DNA from: Chitinophagaceae bacterium
GTDB taxonomy: Bacteria; Bacteroidota; Bacteroidia; Chitinophagales; Chitinophagaceae
Direction of reading: 5' to 3'
NCBI GenBank assembly: GCA_023251255.1
Contig: JAHEZD010000011.1
Span: forward strand, 1-46,260
Length of the DNA: 46,260 bases
The notes under the pieces are model-generated. The model saw only the letters and a list, made by a program, of their open reading frames with translations. It did no database searches and was not told the origin of the DNA. Made by a program: the position numbers and the translations under genes. This document shows positions 7,686 through 17,278 of this stretch, in pieces; the stretch's first letter is position 1; every line of letters begins with the position of its first letter.

Positions 7686-7821
7686 GACTATCCGTATGAA
7701 GGAAAGCATTGACGATTTCCGTTGTCATACTGAGGTTCTCGAAGTATTATGAACGTAGAACACAACTTGAATACGGTTTCGACAAGCTCAACCTGACATA
7801 CTTTCCTTCATACGGATAGTC
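7686..7821. repeat. Inverted-repeat element with perfect 21-bp ends
   Basis: The arms 7686-7706 and 7801-7821 are perfect reverse complements (left arm begins GACTATCCGTATGAAGG). Inside lie GTCATACTGAGGTTCTCGA and, in reverse orientation, GTCAGGTTGAGCTTGTCGA (complement of about 7778-7798), which are themselves related and oppositely oriented. The unit has no coding capacity. It resembles a small non-autonomous repeat (MITE- or REP-like) and could also fold as a long transcript hairpin between 7078-7677 and the convergent regulator gene. Confidence 0.7.
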
Positions 7822-7903
7822 ATATAAAATTATTTCCCTGACAGTTGAGAAATTATTGCTGGGAAAAACACAATTCATTGTTGAGAGTCATGCAGTTTAT
7901 TAG

Positions 7904-8647
7904 TCAAGAACCTAAGGCCTTCAATACCTGTTCCTTATAACCACTGGACACTTCTATTTCTGTTCCATCTTGAAGTGTAAGAAAGCCCCCAGCACTTTTG
8001 GAATAGGATTTCACAAAATCCAAATTGATAATAAACGAACGGTGCACCCTTATAAAAGGAACATCCAGTAAGTCATCAAAATGCTTGAGAAATTTACAGA
8101 TTAATTTTAATGACCCATCGGTTAATTGAACCTCAGTAAAATTGCCCTTGGCCTGCAATTTCACAATATTGGCCGTCTTTATTACATCAAAGCCATGCAA
8201 AGTGGGCAATACAATATGTTGTTGTTCCGGCTTGCTCCTTAGGTTTTGCACGAGCCATTTATTGCGGTCAAATTCATCTGCCTTTAGAAGTGAAAGCTGC
8301 ACTTTGTTCACCGCCGTTACCAGTTCCGTAATGTCAATGGGTTTGAGTATATAATAGGCTGCACTCATGTTCAGTGCCTTTAAGGAATACTCCGAGAAAG
8401 CTGTGATGAAGATTACTTCAAAAACCTGCTCCCCGCAGGCTTCCAATATATCAAAGGCATTGCCATAAGGCATTTCAACATCCAAAAAAACCAGTTGGGG
8501 CTTTAAGGATTGTATCATGGGTACCGCCTCCTTTATATGCTGTGCTTGCCCCACCACCTCCACTATTGGGCAATATTTTTTTAAATAGCTGGCCAACACT
8601 TCCCTAGCAACGGGCTCGTCATCCACGATAACACTGTTTATTTTCAT
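7904..8647 (-). CDS. LytTR-family response regulator
   Basis: The 247-residue protein has an N-terminal receiver domain (acidic pair D9/D10, phospho-acceptor D56 in LVFLDVEMP, LKPID around 105) and a C-terminal LytTR DNA-binding domain (about 145-245, with IRVHRSFIINLDFV). It is a two-component transcription regulator. The start codon overlaps the stop of the upstream histidine kinase by 4 bp (8644-8647), so the two form one translationally coupled operon. Target genes are unknown; LytTR regulators often act on neighbouring genes, which here would be the divergent secreted proteins at 10.6-12.7 kb. Confidence 0.93.
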   Translation of the reverse strand: MKINSVIVDDEPVAREVLASYLKKYCPIVEVVGQAQHIKEAVPMIQSLKPQLVFLDVEMPYGNAFDILEACGEQVFEVIFITAFSEYSLKALNMSAAYYILKPIDITELVTAVNKVQLSLLKADEFDRNKWLVQNLRSKPEQQHIVLPTLHGFDVIKTANIVKLQAKGNFTEVQLTDGSLKLICKFLKHFDDLLDVPFIRVHRSFIINLDFVKSYSKSAGGFLTLQDGTEIEVSSGYKEQVLKALGS

Positions 8648-10482
8648 GGCTGGAAATTTTTGAGAAGGGGGAAGGATAAAATAACAATTACTCCTTGATC
8701 TGGTGAAGGCTTGTCCTCTATGGTACAGGTAATGTGTTTATGGTACAGGCCGTTCAGGATCTTAATTCGCTCCAAAGTATTATTCATTCCCCTGCTTGAA
8801 TGTTGTTGTTGATTGCCTGTTTTCTGTTCCTTGCTTTTGGCAATGCCTATACCATTGTCCTCAATCCTTATCTCCATACAATTGTCTCTCTTGACAAAGC
8901 CCAACTGCAACTTTCCCTTATTTTCCAGATAGCGCAGACCATGCCAGATGGCATTCTCCAAAAATGGTTGGATAAGCATGGAAGGAACGAAGATTTGTTC
9001 ATTGTCCAATAAATCATTGTCCATGTTAATCAGGTAATCAAATTTTTCTGGGAACCTTGTCTTTTCCAATGAAAGATAGTTCTTCAATAGTGCCACTTCA
9101 TTGGCCAGCAGCACAAAATCATCTTTTGAATTCTGCATAACCATACGCATCAACATGGAAAATTTGGTTAGGTATTGGTTGGCTTCCAGTTCGTTATTCT
9201 GTGCAATGAATTGGTTGACACTGTTGAGGCTGTTGAAAATAAAATGTGGGTTCATTTCCCTGCGCAATGATTGAAGGGCGATTTTTTTGTTCTTGATACG
9301 CAGCTTCTTGAACAGGTAAAAACCCAGTACCAGAAAAGCAACAAGAACCGTTAGGAAACCCATCAACCAATAATTGAAAACATTTTTTTTGTGTATCAGT
9401 TCATCCTTAATGTTCTTGTCTGTCTCCAGTTCCTTGATACGGGCTTCGGTAACAGCCACAATTTTTGCATCAACTAAAGAACTGTCTCTGGAGATGGCAT
9501 TGGGTAGTCGCGACAGGAACGAATTGTACAGTTCCAGCAAATGGTCCTTACGTTCGGATTTTTTGTAGATACTATCGAGCTTTTCCAGTGACTTGATGGC
9601 CTCCAAAGTATGGCCATGCTGCATAGATAAGGAATAGGCCTGGTTAAGCAGCGAGATAGCACTGCTGTCATCATTCTGTTTTAGGTATATATCGGCCAAG
9701 GCATTTGTTTGCAGGGCCTGCTGATAGGATGAGTTGGCAACAAAGGGTTCCTTCAAAATGTTTTTTTTGGTAGCAATGGCGTTTGTGAAATCCTTTTCCT
9801 GCAGGTATGCATTGGTGATTAACTGGTTAAGCTTGGAGGCTTGTGCCGGATTGTTCCTTGAAAAATTATACGCACCATTAAACGCTGTAATGGCAGTGGA
9901 AAAATGCCCATTCTTCAGGTTCAGGTTCCCAAGCCTTGAATAATTCTGAATGATTTCATTGGTGTCGCCATTTTGTATTGCCATATCCACATTACTGCTA
10001 AGCAGCCCTTGTTGCAGCTTAAAGGAATCGGGCAAGGAAAGGCGCTTTACATCATTTGCATTCAGGGAATTGTTCGCATTGTCGCCAACTTTGATATTGT
10101 TGACAAGAGCAGTAGCATAATTGTCTTTTGCCATGGGCATTTTGTTCATGTCTTCCTGCACCTGTGCCAATCCACGGCTGCTCTTTGCAATGCCATTGGC
10201 ATCATTTATCTTTTCGAAAGCTTTTTTGGCTTTCTGGAAATAGTTTTCGCTTTTCTGAAGCTCCCCTTCTTTGTAGTAGGATTCGGCCAATTGAAAATAA
10301 CCATTGGCCAACGTATCTGCATTGTTCTTGGTAATACCCCTTTCAATTTTTTGGGAAGCTTTCTTTACCTCGCCTGCGCCCATACTGGCCTGCCCATATA
10401 GGTATGGCTGTATGGACATGAACAGCCATAGAAAGAGGAGGGGCAGTCTACCTTGCTTGATATAGTGTTTCGATTGATGCAT
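8644..10482 (-). CDS. TPR-containing sensor histidine kinase (LytS/His_kinase family)
   Basis: From the ATG at 10482 the protein is 612 residues. It has an N-terminal signal segment (LPLLFLWLFMSIQPYLYG), a TPR-type helical repeat region to about residue 340, a transmembrane helix (about 363-385), then a His_kinase domain with H412 in REMNPHFIFNSLN, a PFLENAIWHGL N-box and an IEDNGIGI G1 box. The sensor region is periplasmic, the kinase cytoplasmic. The frame is open 20 codons further upstream (to 10542), but a TTACTTTG -7-like element at 10495-10502 lies inside that extension, so I prefer 10482. It is paired with the LytTR regulator gene it overlaps. Confidence 0.9.
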   Translation of the reverse strand: MHQSKHYIKQGRLPLLFLWLFMSIQPYLYGQASMGAGEVKKASQKIERGITKNNADTLANGYFQLAESYYKEGELQKSENYFQKAKKAFEKINDANGIAKSSRGLAQVQEDMNKMPMAKDNYATALVNNIKVGDNANNSLNANDVKRLSLPDSFKLQQGLLSSNVDMAIQNGDTNEIIQNYSRLGNLNLKNGHFSTAITAFNGAYNFSRNNPAQASKLNQLITNAYLQEKDFTNAIATKKNILKEPFVANSSYQQALQTNALADIYLKQNDDSSAISLLNQAYSLSMQHGHTLEAIKSLEKLDSIYKKSERKDHLLELYNSFLSRLPNAISRDSSLVDAKIVAVTEARIKELETDKNIKDELIHKKNVFNYWLMGFLTVLVAFLVLGFYLFKKLRIKNKKIALQSLRREMNPHFIFNSLNSVNQFIAQNNELEANQYLTKFSMLMRMVMQNSKDDFVLLANEVALLKNYLSLEKTRFPEKFDYLINMDNDLLDNEQIFVPSMLIQPFLENAIWHGLRYLENKGKLQLGFVKRDNCMEIRIEDNGIGIAKSKEQKTGNQQQHSSRGMNNTLERIKILNGLYHKHITCTIEDKPSPDQGVIVILSFPLLKNFQP

Positions 10483-10494
10483 GGTTTGATAGAA

Positions 10495-10502
10495 CAAAGT
10501 AA
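10495..10502 (-). promoter_or_regulatory. Putative -7 element for the kinase-regulator operon
   Basis: The minus strand reads TTACTTTG 12 nt before the kinase ATG at 10482, a near match to the motif seen before other genes in this window. Confidence 0.4.
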
Positions 10503-10613
10503 GCCCATTTAAAAATGCAATTCCATTCGTCCACCAAGTCAAAAGCCTGTTTTACCAAGTCTGCCTTACCAAGGTTTGCCTGCTGTCTACTTTCATGTTT
10601 CAAAACCACAAAC

Positions 10614-11633
10614 ATGAAAAAAACAACTATCATCCTGCTTGGCATCAACTTGTTATTGGTGCTTGCTGCTCAGGCACAATTGAATGCCGACAACCTGAAT
10701 ACCCCTTTTAAGTCCGGATCCGCCAGTGTATCGGAAGGGTTTAGCCAACAATATAAAAAGATAAAGCTCTACTACATAAAGGCAAAACCCTCCCTTATAA
10801 AAATCTACAAGAATATCGGCAACTATACCACTTTGGAAAATGCCATACAGCATTCCAAAATCAATATCACCGAGGTATCTAGTGGAGGCTCCGTAAATAC
10901 CCTACTCTTCAGCAATGTATCAAAAGATACCATTATCGTTGCCATGGGTGATATTGTCAAAGGTGGAAAGCAGGATAGGGTAATTGAAAAAGACACGCTG
11001 TTGGGCCCTAGCCAAACCATGTACTTACCTGTGTACTGTGTGGAGCATGGTAGATGGACACCCAATACCGGCAATAGCAGAACTAGTAACATTGCCATTA
11101 ATAATGGCTATTCCAGCACTGCCAATGCCAGCTTCAATGCATACCACAGCAATGCCAGTAATTTTATACGTAAAAGCATTGTGTTGGAAAAGAGTCAATC
11201 CAAGGTATGGGACAAAGTGGAAAGCCTCAATACCGCCAATGGCACCACTACCAGCACGGGCACTTATACAGCAATTACTCAATCGGCCAACTACAACCAG
11301 CAAATAAAAGAATACAAGGAAGCTTTCAGGAAAGAAATCATGAATGATTCACTTATTGTGGGTGTACTGGCCGTAACGGGTAACCGTATCATTGGTTGTG
11401 ATATCTATGCCACGCCATTGTTGCTGAGAAAGAATGCCGATAACCTATTGAACTCCTATGCTTCAGAAGCCATTTATAATGGAAAGGAAGTAAGTATTAC
11501 CGATGAAGCTGTTGCCCAATACCTGAGCAAGCTTTTGGCCAGTGAAGAAAAGCAGGATAATATCCTAAAGGATAATGGCCGTAGCTTGAAAGTAAATGGG
11601 AAAAAAATTAAAATAACAGCATTTGACAACTAG
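10614..11633 (+). CDS. Secreted ARPP-1-like (DUF6569) protein
   Basis: The 339-residue product starts with a signal peptide ([20 protein letters not shown], probable cleavage after AQA). Residues about 40-145 contain the ARPP-1/DUF6569 signature: a [20 protein letters not shown] strand pair, [14 protein letters not shown], and VYCVEHGRW. The middle (about 150-215) is rich in Asn/Ser/Thr/Ala and probably flexible; the C-terminal part repeats [23 protein letters not shown] features. No enzymatic function is known to me. The start at 10614 precedes the signal peptide directly; an upstream in-frame ATG (10515) would bury it. It is divergent from the kinase gene. Confidence 0.75.
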   Translation: MKKTTIILLGINLLLVLAAQAQLNADNLNTPFKSGSASVSEGFSQQYKKIKLYYIKAKPSLIKIYKNIGNYTTLENAIQHSKINITEVSSGGSVNTLLFSNVSKDTIIVAMGDIVKGGKQDRVIEKDTLLGPSQTMYLPVYCVEHGRWTPNTGNSRTSNIAINNGYSSTANASFNAYHSNASNFIRKSIVLEKSQSKVWDKVESLNTANGTTTSTGTYTAITQSANYNQQIKEYKEAFRKEIMNDSLIVGVLAVTGNRIIGCDIYATPLLLRKNADNLLNSYASEAIYNGKEVSITDEAVAQYLSKLLASEEKQDNILKDNGRSLKVNGKKIKITAFDN

Positions 11634-11730
11634 TTGCAGCAGGGCGGGCTGCAAAACCGTATGGGCAGGATGTTAACAACCGCACACACATACCAGCAAA
11701 TATTATTCTTCATCATACATTAACAACAAC

Positions 11731-12687
11731 ATGAAAAAAACATTGCTCATCATTACTGTTTCGTTTATTGCTCGTACCTGCTTTGCACAGGTGTCAGGCA
11801 ATATCAATTATCAAAGCCAGACCCATTATCCAGACAATAATATAGAACTTGGTTTCCCTTCCAGCCCCAATTTTACCGTTACTGTAAAAGGGCTGGCCAA
11901 TCTTACAGCAGACAGCTATGTGGCTATCTTCAGTGTTTCACAAGTAGGCAAAACCACAGAGGAGGTCAACAGTTTAATGGACAGCAGGCTTAATAAGGCA
12001 CTAACTATTTTAAAGAGCAAGCAGGGCGTGGATACTTTTGTTGATATGGTTTCCTTTGTGCCTGTTTATGAATATGAGATGGAGAAAAAACTGTTCAGCA
12101 AGAAGACATACAATGAAATTCCAAAAGGTTTTGAACTGAAAAAGAATATCCATATCAAGTATAAAAATCCAAACCTGCTAAATGAAATTATTACGGTACT
12201 CTCAAGTGCAGAAATCTATGACTTGGTAAGGGTTGACTATTTTTCTGACAAGGTTGAAGCAACCAAGGCAGAACTGGTAAATAAATCCCGGTCAATGCTA
12301 CTGGAAAAAATCAAGAACTATAAATTGTTGTTAGGTGGAAAGATTGACAGTAGTGAAAGGCGGCTTGTGGATGGTTTCAGGATGGTTTATCCAGTGGAGA
12401 TGTACAGGTCTTATCAAGCCTATTCCAATGCTGAGCTTAACTTGAAGAAGCCCAGCAATATCAATCAGGTTGAAAAATCAACCACCTTATATTATCAACC
12501 CATTGTTAACAAGGAATTTGATTTTGTGGTGAACTCAACCATTTTGGAACCTGTAATACAAGTGATGTATGAAATCAAAATGGAAATTATATTGGATAAA
12601 GAACAGCAGGCCAAACCTGTTGCATCAAAGGAATACTATATCCTTACCCCAAATGGCGATGTGAAAAGGATAAACCAGTTTAACTAA
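11731..12687 (+). CDS. Secreted SIMPL (DUF541)-like protein
   Basis: The 318-residue protein has a signal peptide (MKKTLLIITVSFIARTCFAQ). The mature protein follows the SIMPL/DUF541 plan: FTVTVKGLANLTADSYVAIF at about 49-68, the helix with MDSRLNKALTILKS, a YNEIPKGFELKKNIHIKY strand, then VRVDYFSDKVEATKAEL leading into a long helix. SIMPL proteins form periplasmic ring or barrel-like assemblies with poorly defined stress roles. It follows the ARPP-1-like gene by 97 bp on the same strand, so both may be co-expressed from the region divergent to the kinase operon. The family call rests on pattern recognition. Confidence 0.65.
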   Translation: MKKTLLIITVSFIARTCFAQVSGNINYQSQTHYPDNNIELGFPSSPNFTVTVKGLANLTADSYVAIFSVSQVGKTTEEVNSLMDSRLNKALTILKSKQGVDTFVDMVSFVPVYEYEMEKKLFSKKTYNEIPKGFELKKNIHIKYKNPNLLNEIITVLSSAEIYDLVRVDYFSDKVEATKAELVNKSRSMLLEKIKNYKLLLGGKIDSSERRLVDGFRMVYPVEMYRSYQAYSNAELNLKKPSNINQVEKSTTLYYQPIVNKEFDFVVNSTILEPVIQVMYEIKMEIILDKEQQAKPVASKEYYILTPNGDVKRINQFN

Positions 12688-12768
12688 ACTATTGTTGGGT
12701 AATTCATAAAAATCCAACCGTTCACAAACCTTCATTGTTAACCGTTCAAACGCATCCATCCCATTCCC

Positions 12769-12776
12769 TACCTTCG
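12769..12776 (+). promoter_or_regulatory. Putative -7 element of M3 peptidase promoter
   Basis: TACCTTCG, the same variant as before the aminotransferase gene, lies 18 nt upstream of the ATG at 12794. Confidence 0.45.
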
Positions 12777-12793
12777 CACTCAAATTTTTACCG

Positions 12794-14515
12794 ATGACAT
12801 TGAGTGCAGATATAAAAAAGTTGGAGCGTCATTTCCTCCCAAAGGATTTCGTTATTACCACCTGGGAAAACCTGGAGCCTTTTTTCAAGAACTTGCTGGA
12901 CAGGCCCATCAACAGCAAACAGGATTTGGAACAGTGGCTGAAGGACATGAGCGAAGCCGAAGCCGTGATTAGTGAAGATGCCTGCTGGAGGCAGATCAAC
13001 ATGACCTGTGATACCACGGATAAAGCCTTGGAGGAATCGTTCAACTATTTCTGCATGGAAATACAGCCCCAACTGCAGCCCTATGCAGATGCGCTGAACA
13101 AGAAACTGATCAATTCGCCCTTTACGGCTGAATTGGACCAGCAAAAGTTCTTTACCTACTTGCGTAGCGTAAAAAAGAGCATTGATTTATTCAGGGAGGA
13201 AAACATTCCTGTGCAAGCAGAACTTAGTGTGATGCAGCAACAGTACGGTGCCATTGCAGGAAAAATGACCATTGAAGTGAATGGGCAGGAGTACACTTTA
13301 CAACAAGCTTCCAAATTCCTGGAAAGCAAGGACAGGAAATTGCGTGAGGAAGTATACAGGAAAATCCAGGACAGGAGGTTGCAGGACAAGGATGCGATGA
13401 ACGACCTGTACACCCAACTGATAGGGAAACGCCAACAGGTAGCGAAGAATGCGGGTTTTGACAACTACCGTGATTACAAGTTTGTGGAGCTGGGCAGGTT
13501 TGATTATACCAAAGAAGATTGCTTCAACTTCCATGAAGCAGTAAAGCTGCACGTATTGCCACTGATTGAAAAAATATACCAGAAGAAAAAAGAAAAATTG
13601 GGGCTTGACAGTTTAAGGCCTTGGGATACGGAAGCTGAACCTGAAGGCATTGAGCCATTGAAACCGTTTAGTGGAGGCAATGAACTCTATGAAAAATCTG
13701 TGGCCTGCTTCGAGAAGCTCAATCCATTCTTTGCTGATTGTTTGAAGAAGATGAAGGAACTGAAGCATTTTGATCTGGAAAGCAGGAAGGGCAAAGCGCC
13801 GGGTGGCTATAATTGCCCCTTGGCCGAAAGTGGGGCGCCGTTTATTTTCATGAACGCTGCTGGGCAAATGAGCGATGTGACCACCATGGTACATGAAGGA
13901 GGACATGCCATCCATTCTTTCCTTTCACACAACTTGGAATTGAGTTCCTTCAAGGAATACCCTATGGAAATTGCTGAAGTGGCCAGTATGGCCATGGAAC
14001 TGTTCAGCATGAACCATTGGGAAAGTTTTTTTGGGAATCCGGCCGACCTGCAACGTGCCAAGGAACACCAATTGGAAAGGACCATCACCATTTTCCCTTG
14101 GATCGCTACCATTGACAAGTTCCAGCATTGGGTTTATGAAAACCCAATACATAGCTTAGAAGAAAGGACCAACAAATGGATGGAAATATTACAGGAGTTT
14201 TCTACCAGCGCCATCGATTTCTCGGGTTTGGAGGAATACCGGAAAATTGCTTGGCAGCGCCAACTGCATTTATTTGAAGTGCCTTTTTATTATATCGAAT
14301 ACGGTATTGCACAATTGGGCGCCATTGGTTTATGGATGCAGTACCAGCAAAATCCGCAACAGGCGTTGCAGAACTATATCAACGCTTTGAGCCTGGGTGG
14401 AACAAAGACCTTACCTGAATTATACGAAGCGGCAGGGCTGAAGTTTGACCTATCGCCCAACCATATTAAAACATTGATGGAATTTGTAAATGGCGAAATG
14501 GAAAAGTTGAACTAG
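12794..14515 (+). CDS. M3-family oligoendopeptidase (PepF-like)
   Basis: This 573-residue zinc metallopeptidase carries HEGGH at residues 367-371 (within TMVHEGGHAIHSFL), the M3 form of HExxH, followed by the glutamate ligand region EIAEVASMAMELF about 25 residues later. The N-terminal helical lobe (1-330) and the absence of a signal peptide fit a cytoplasmic enzyme that trims short peptides. The length matches bacterial PepF/M3 oligoendopeptidases (about 560-600). It stands alone, between a promoter-like TACCTTCG and a long terminator hairpin. Confidence 0.92.
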   Translation: MTLSADIKKLERHFLPKDFVITTWENLEPFFKNLLDRPINSKQDLEQWLKDMSEAEAVISEDACWRQINMTCDTTDKALEESFNYFCMEIQPQLQPYADALNKKLINSPFTAELDQQKFFTYLRSVKKSIDLFREENIPVQAELSVMQQQYGAIAGKMTIEVNGQEYTLQQASKFLESKDRKLREEVYRKIQDRRLQDKDAMNDLYTQLIGKRQQVAKNAGFDNYRDYKFVELGRFDYTKEDCFNFHEAVKLHVLPLIEKIYQKKKEKLGLDSLRPWDTEAEPEGIEPLKPFSGGNELYEKSVACFEKLNPFFADCLKKMKELKHFDLESRKGKAPGGYNCPLAESGAPFIFMNAAGQMSDVTTMVHEGGHAIHSFLSHNLELSSFKEYPMEIAEVASMAMELFSMNHWESFFGNPADLQRAKEHQLERTITIFPWIATIDKFQHWVYENPIHSLEERTNKWMEILQEFSTSAIDFSGLEEYRKIAWQRQLHLFEVPFYYIEYGIAQLGAIGLWMQYQQNPQQALQNYINALSLGGTKTLPELYEAAGLKFDLSPNHIKTLMEFVNGEMEKLN

Positions 14516-14530
14516 TAACGTTCAATATGT

Positions 14531-14588
14531 GCGACCAAAATATGCAATGTTTTTTCTTACCTCAGTTGCATGTTTTGGTCGCTTTTTA
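14531..14588 (+). terminator. Intrinsic terminator of the M3 peptidase gene
   Basis: GCGACCAAAA (14531-14540) pairs with TTTTGGTCGC (14573-14582); ATGCAA/TTGCAT extend the stem inward with a bulge, and TTTTTATT follows. It separates this gene from a convergent lipoprotein gene. Confidence 0.8.
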
Positions 14589-14609
14589 TTCAATGGCATT
14601 TAATTTAAG

Positions 14610-15491
14610 CTAGTCCATGTTCCTGATTACTTGCTCTACCATGTTCTGGCCACGTTTGTACTTGTTCTCTTCTTTTTCAGGGAACTTTATTTCCATATCA
14701 AAGGCTTTCCATAAAATATCGTAACCCTGCTTTGCTTGGATCGTATCATAAAAACAATCTTCCCAAGCTTCTTTGACCTTCTTGTAATTCTTCAACCCTA
14801 TGCCGTTATTAGCAGGCGTTAATGGACATACGAACCAATTGTAGGTAACAAAGTCCTTGTCATTCTTGATGGCATCTGTAAACAGCAACCTAAAAAATTC
14901 CAGATGGCCCATCACCCGCTGCTTCAATTGCTGCGGAGTTTCGGGTTGCTGGGGCCTTACCCTCCATCTATTGTTGTTAATACTGTATGGATCCAATGAA
15001 ACATCACTATAATGTTCATTGTTGATTGTGAACTTAAAAGTGGTCATGCGTTTATCAAACCATCCCTCCACAGCATCTTTGGGATTCCTGAAACCTATGA
15101 ACTTGATAAAATTGGCACTGTCAATTTTCAATTGCAGCACTTCGTTGGTAATGCTGTCCACTTTCAACAGGATAGATTTACTCCCATTGGGCAAGCTTAG
15201 CTGCAGGAAATTTCTCGTATCATTCAACTGCCAATTGCCATGGTAATAATTATCAAACAGCACCATATCAAATTCCTTGTTGCTCCTCAAAATAAATTTA
15301 CTTCCAAGAAAAACTTGTTGATAGGGGTCAATGCCCTGTATATCTTTCAATTCTTTTACTTTCTCCGAAATCAATGGTGCATTGCTGAAAGAAAAATCCC
15401 AACGGTTTTCTATGCTGCCCTCGTTGGACAGGAAATTGCAACTGCCGATAATTATAGACACCATACAAATTATGGGCAAATATTTTTTCAT
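14610..15491 (-). CDS. Putative lipoprotein, lipocalin-like N-terminal part
   Basis: The 293-residue product has a lipoprotein signal ending in IIIGSC (Cys18). Residues about 60-135 show alternating strands with GNWQLNDTRNFLQLSL and VDSITNEVLQLKI, the pattern of lipocalin-like envelope proteins. The second half (about 150-290) is more helical and contains a WFVCPLTPANNG segment. I do not recognise a named family. It follows the frameshifted ricT gene on the same strand (90 bp after its in-frame tail stop). In many Bacteroidota the holB-ricT pair is followed by a gliding lipoprotein gene (gldH), but this sequence does not look like GldH to me. Confidence 0.7.
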   Translation of the reverse strand: MKKYLPIICMVSIIIGSCNFLSNEGSIENRWDFSFSNAPLISEKVKELKDIQGIDPYQQVFLGSKFILRSNKEFDMVLFDNYYHGNWQLNDTRNFLQLSLPNGSKSILLKVDSITNEVLQLKIDSANFIKFIGFRNPKDAVEGWFDKRMTTFKFTINNEHYSDVSLDPYSINNNRWRVRPQQPETPQQLKQRVMGHLEFFRLLFTDAIKNDKDFVTYNWFVCPLTPANNGIGLKNYKKVKEAWEDCFYDTIQAKQGYDILWKAFDMEIKFPEKEENKYKRGQNMVEQVIRNMD

Positions 15492-15580
15492 GCAAGGAAG
15501 ATAAAGCCAAAAAGAAACCTGCCCTAAAACATTTCTGTTCCGGGCAGGTCAGGCATTTTAAGCTCGCAAGTTGCTTTTTA

Positions 15581-17007
15581 TTATTTTTTCTCCTCGGGCG
15601 GCTTCTGCTGCGGGGATTTCTGGATGGTTGGCCTTGGCCCCTGTGGCTTTTGTTCTTGTGGAGGTTTTTGTCCCTGTTGTCTTGGGCCTTGGTTTCTTTG
15701 TCCCTGGTTCCTGGGTCCTTGGTTAGGCCCCCTTTGCTCCTGGGGCGGTCTTGGCCCCTGTTGCTTTGGCCCTTGGGGCCTTTGTTCCTGTTGTGGTCTT
15801 GCTCCTTGCGGTCTTGGACCGCCTTGGGTTCTTGGCTCCTGCCCGCGTGGCTGGTTCCTTGAATCCTGTCCCCTGTTATTATCACGTTGTTGGTCACGTC
15901 TTTTCTATCATTCTTCTCCAAGCTACGCAAGCTAATTTCGCCAACGGCATCCACAAAAGTGGGTTCAATTTCTTTGGGCTTGCCCGTGGTTACATCCACT
16001 GGTTCCAATTCCTCTGGTTTTATTCCCTGGGCATTCAACCGCTTGATTTCCTTTACACGCTGTATGGTCAAGGGGTAATGCTTGCTTCCACCTTGAATAA
16101 TGTACCACATCAGGTTCTTGAAAATATCTTTCTTAATTAAGAAGGCCGTACCTTTTGCTGTTTCAATATTTTCTGCATTGTCAGGGAAATGCTGCAAGGC
16201 ATCCAAATAAGTATCCAGTTCATAATTCAAACAACATTTGAGCCTCCCACATTGGCCACTCAATTTTGTTTGATTGATGGAGAGGTTCTGGTAGCGGGCC
16301 GCTGTTGTGTTCACGCTTTTGAACTCAGTTAACCAGGTACTGCAGCAGAGTTCCCTACCGCAACTGCCAATGCCCCCTACTTTACCAGCTTCCTGCCTGA
16401 TACCAATTTGCCTCATTTCCACCTTGAACTTGAATTCACTGGCAAAAATCCTGATCATCTCCCTGAAGTCAACCCTATCATCGGCGGTATAGAAGAAAGT
16501 TGCTTTTTTGCCATCCGCTTGGATTTCCACTTCGCTCAGCTTCATTTGCAATTTCAGGTCCCTAGCCACTTCCCTACTTCTGGCCTGCACTCTTGGTTCA
16601 CGTTCCTTGCTTATTTTGAAGCTTTCAATATCGCGTTCGTGGCTGCTGCGGAGTATTTTTTTTATTTCATCGCTGAATTCATTCACCCCGCGTTTCTTCA
16701 ATTGCATGCGGACCAGTTCACCTGTAAGCGAAACTTCGCCCACATCAAAACCGTTTACCCCTTCCACAGTAACCAGTTCCCCTTTTTCAAAATATTGGGA
16801 AGTTGTATTCCTGAAAAAATCTTTCCTGCTCCCTTGCTTAAAACTCACTTCCACCACTTTGCAGGTGCTTTCAGGTTCGCTAAACGGCAAATTGGCCAGC
16901 CAATCATGTACATTTAAACGGTTACAGCCACCTGTGCTGCAACCACCGTTACTTTTACATCCACCGGGTTTCCCACTTCCACCAGTGCCACAAGAACTAC
17001 AGCCCAT
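15581..17007 (-). pseudogene. ricT: RicT/PSP1-domain protein with a one-base frameshift before its C-terminal tail
   Basis: The body (residues 1-368) is a clear RicT/YaaT-type PSP1 protein. It has a Gly/Cys-rich N-terminus (five Cys in the first 28 residues), the PSP1 core to about 265, and the conserved cysteine segments GSCGRELCC (214-222) and QCGRLKCC (252-259). In Bacillus the RicT complex binds Fe-S clusters and affects RNA processing. At 15901-15904 the frame changes. Read on directly, it runs about 190 more codons into the next gene with an unrelated composition. Adding one A to the AAAA run gives a 107-residue Gln/Pro/Arg/Gly-rich tail ending EEKK and TAA TAA at 15581, typical of such tails. 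It could be an assembly error, a mutation or recoding. HolB lies upstream. Confidence 0.8.
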
Positions 17008-17278
17008 ATCTTTCTATTAATAAGATGAGTTTAATTTAAAGGCATTTTCTGGGGAGGACAAACATGAACAATACTATTAAGCCTTAGTTGCATTGCCTAC
17101 TTCAACAGTAGGAAAATATTGAACGTATGTAGAAACCTTATCAATAGCAGTTCCATTTATATCTTAAATAGCCATGTACAGTTTGTATGAGCAGCTTTTA
17201 ACAAGCCAGATAATGCCGCTCTTTCCCCGAAAACTTTTGCCCGACTTTCAAAAATAGGGAATTATTGCTTAGCATCAC

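Noticed and set aside
15328-15580. Continuation of the ricT body frame into the next lipoprotein gene
   Set aside because: Past the A-run the residues lose RicT-tail character and overlap the start of a well-supported lipoprotein gene in another frame; the shifted frame gives a coherent tail.
15624-15935. Plus-strand open frame rich in Gly, Leu and Cys opposite ricT
   Set aside because: It is the complement of the Gln/Pro/Arg-rich RicT tail; composition explains the open frame and no motif supports a gene.
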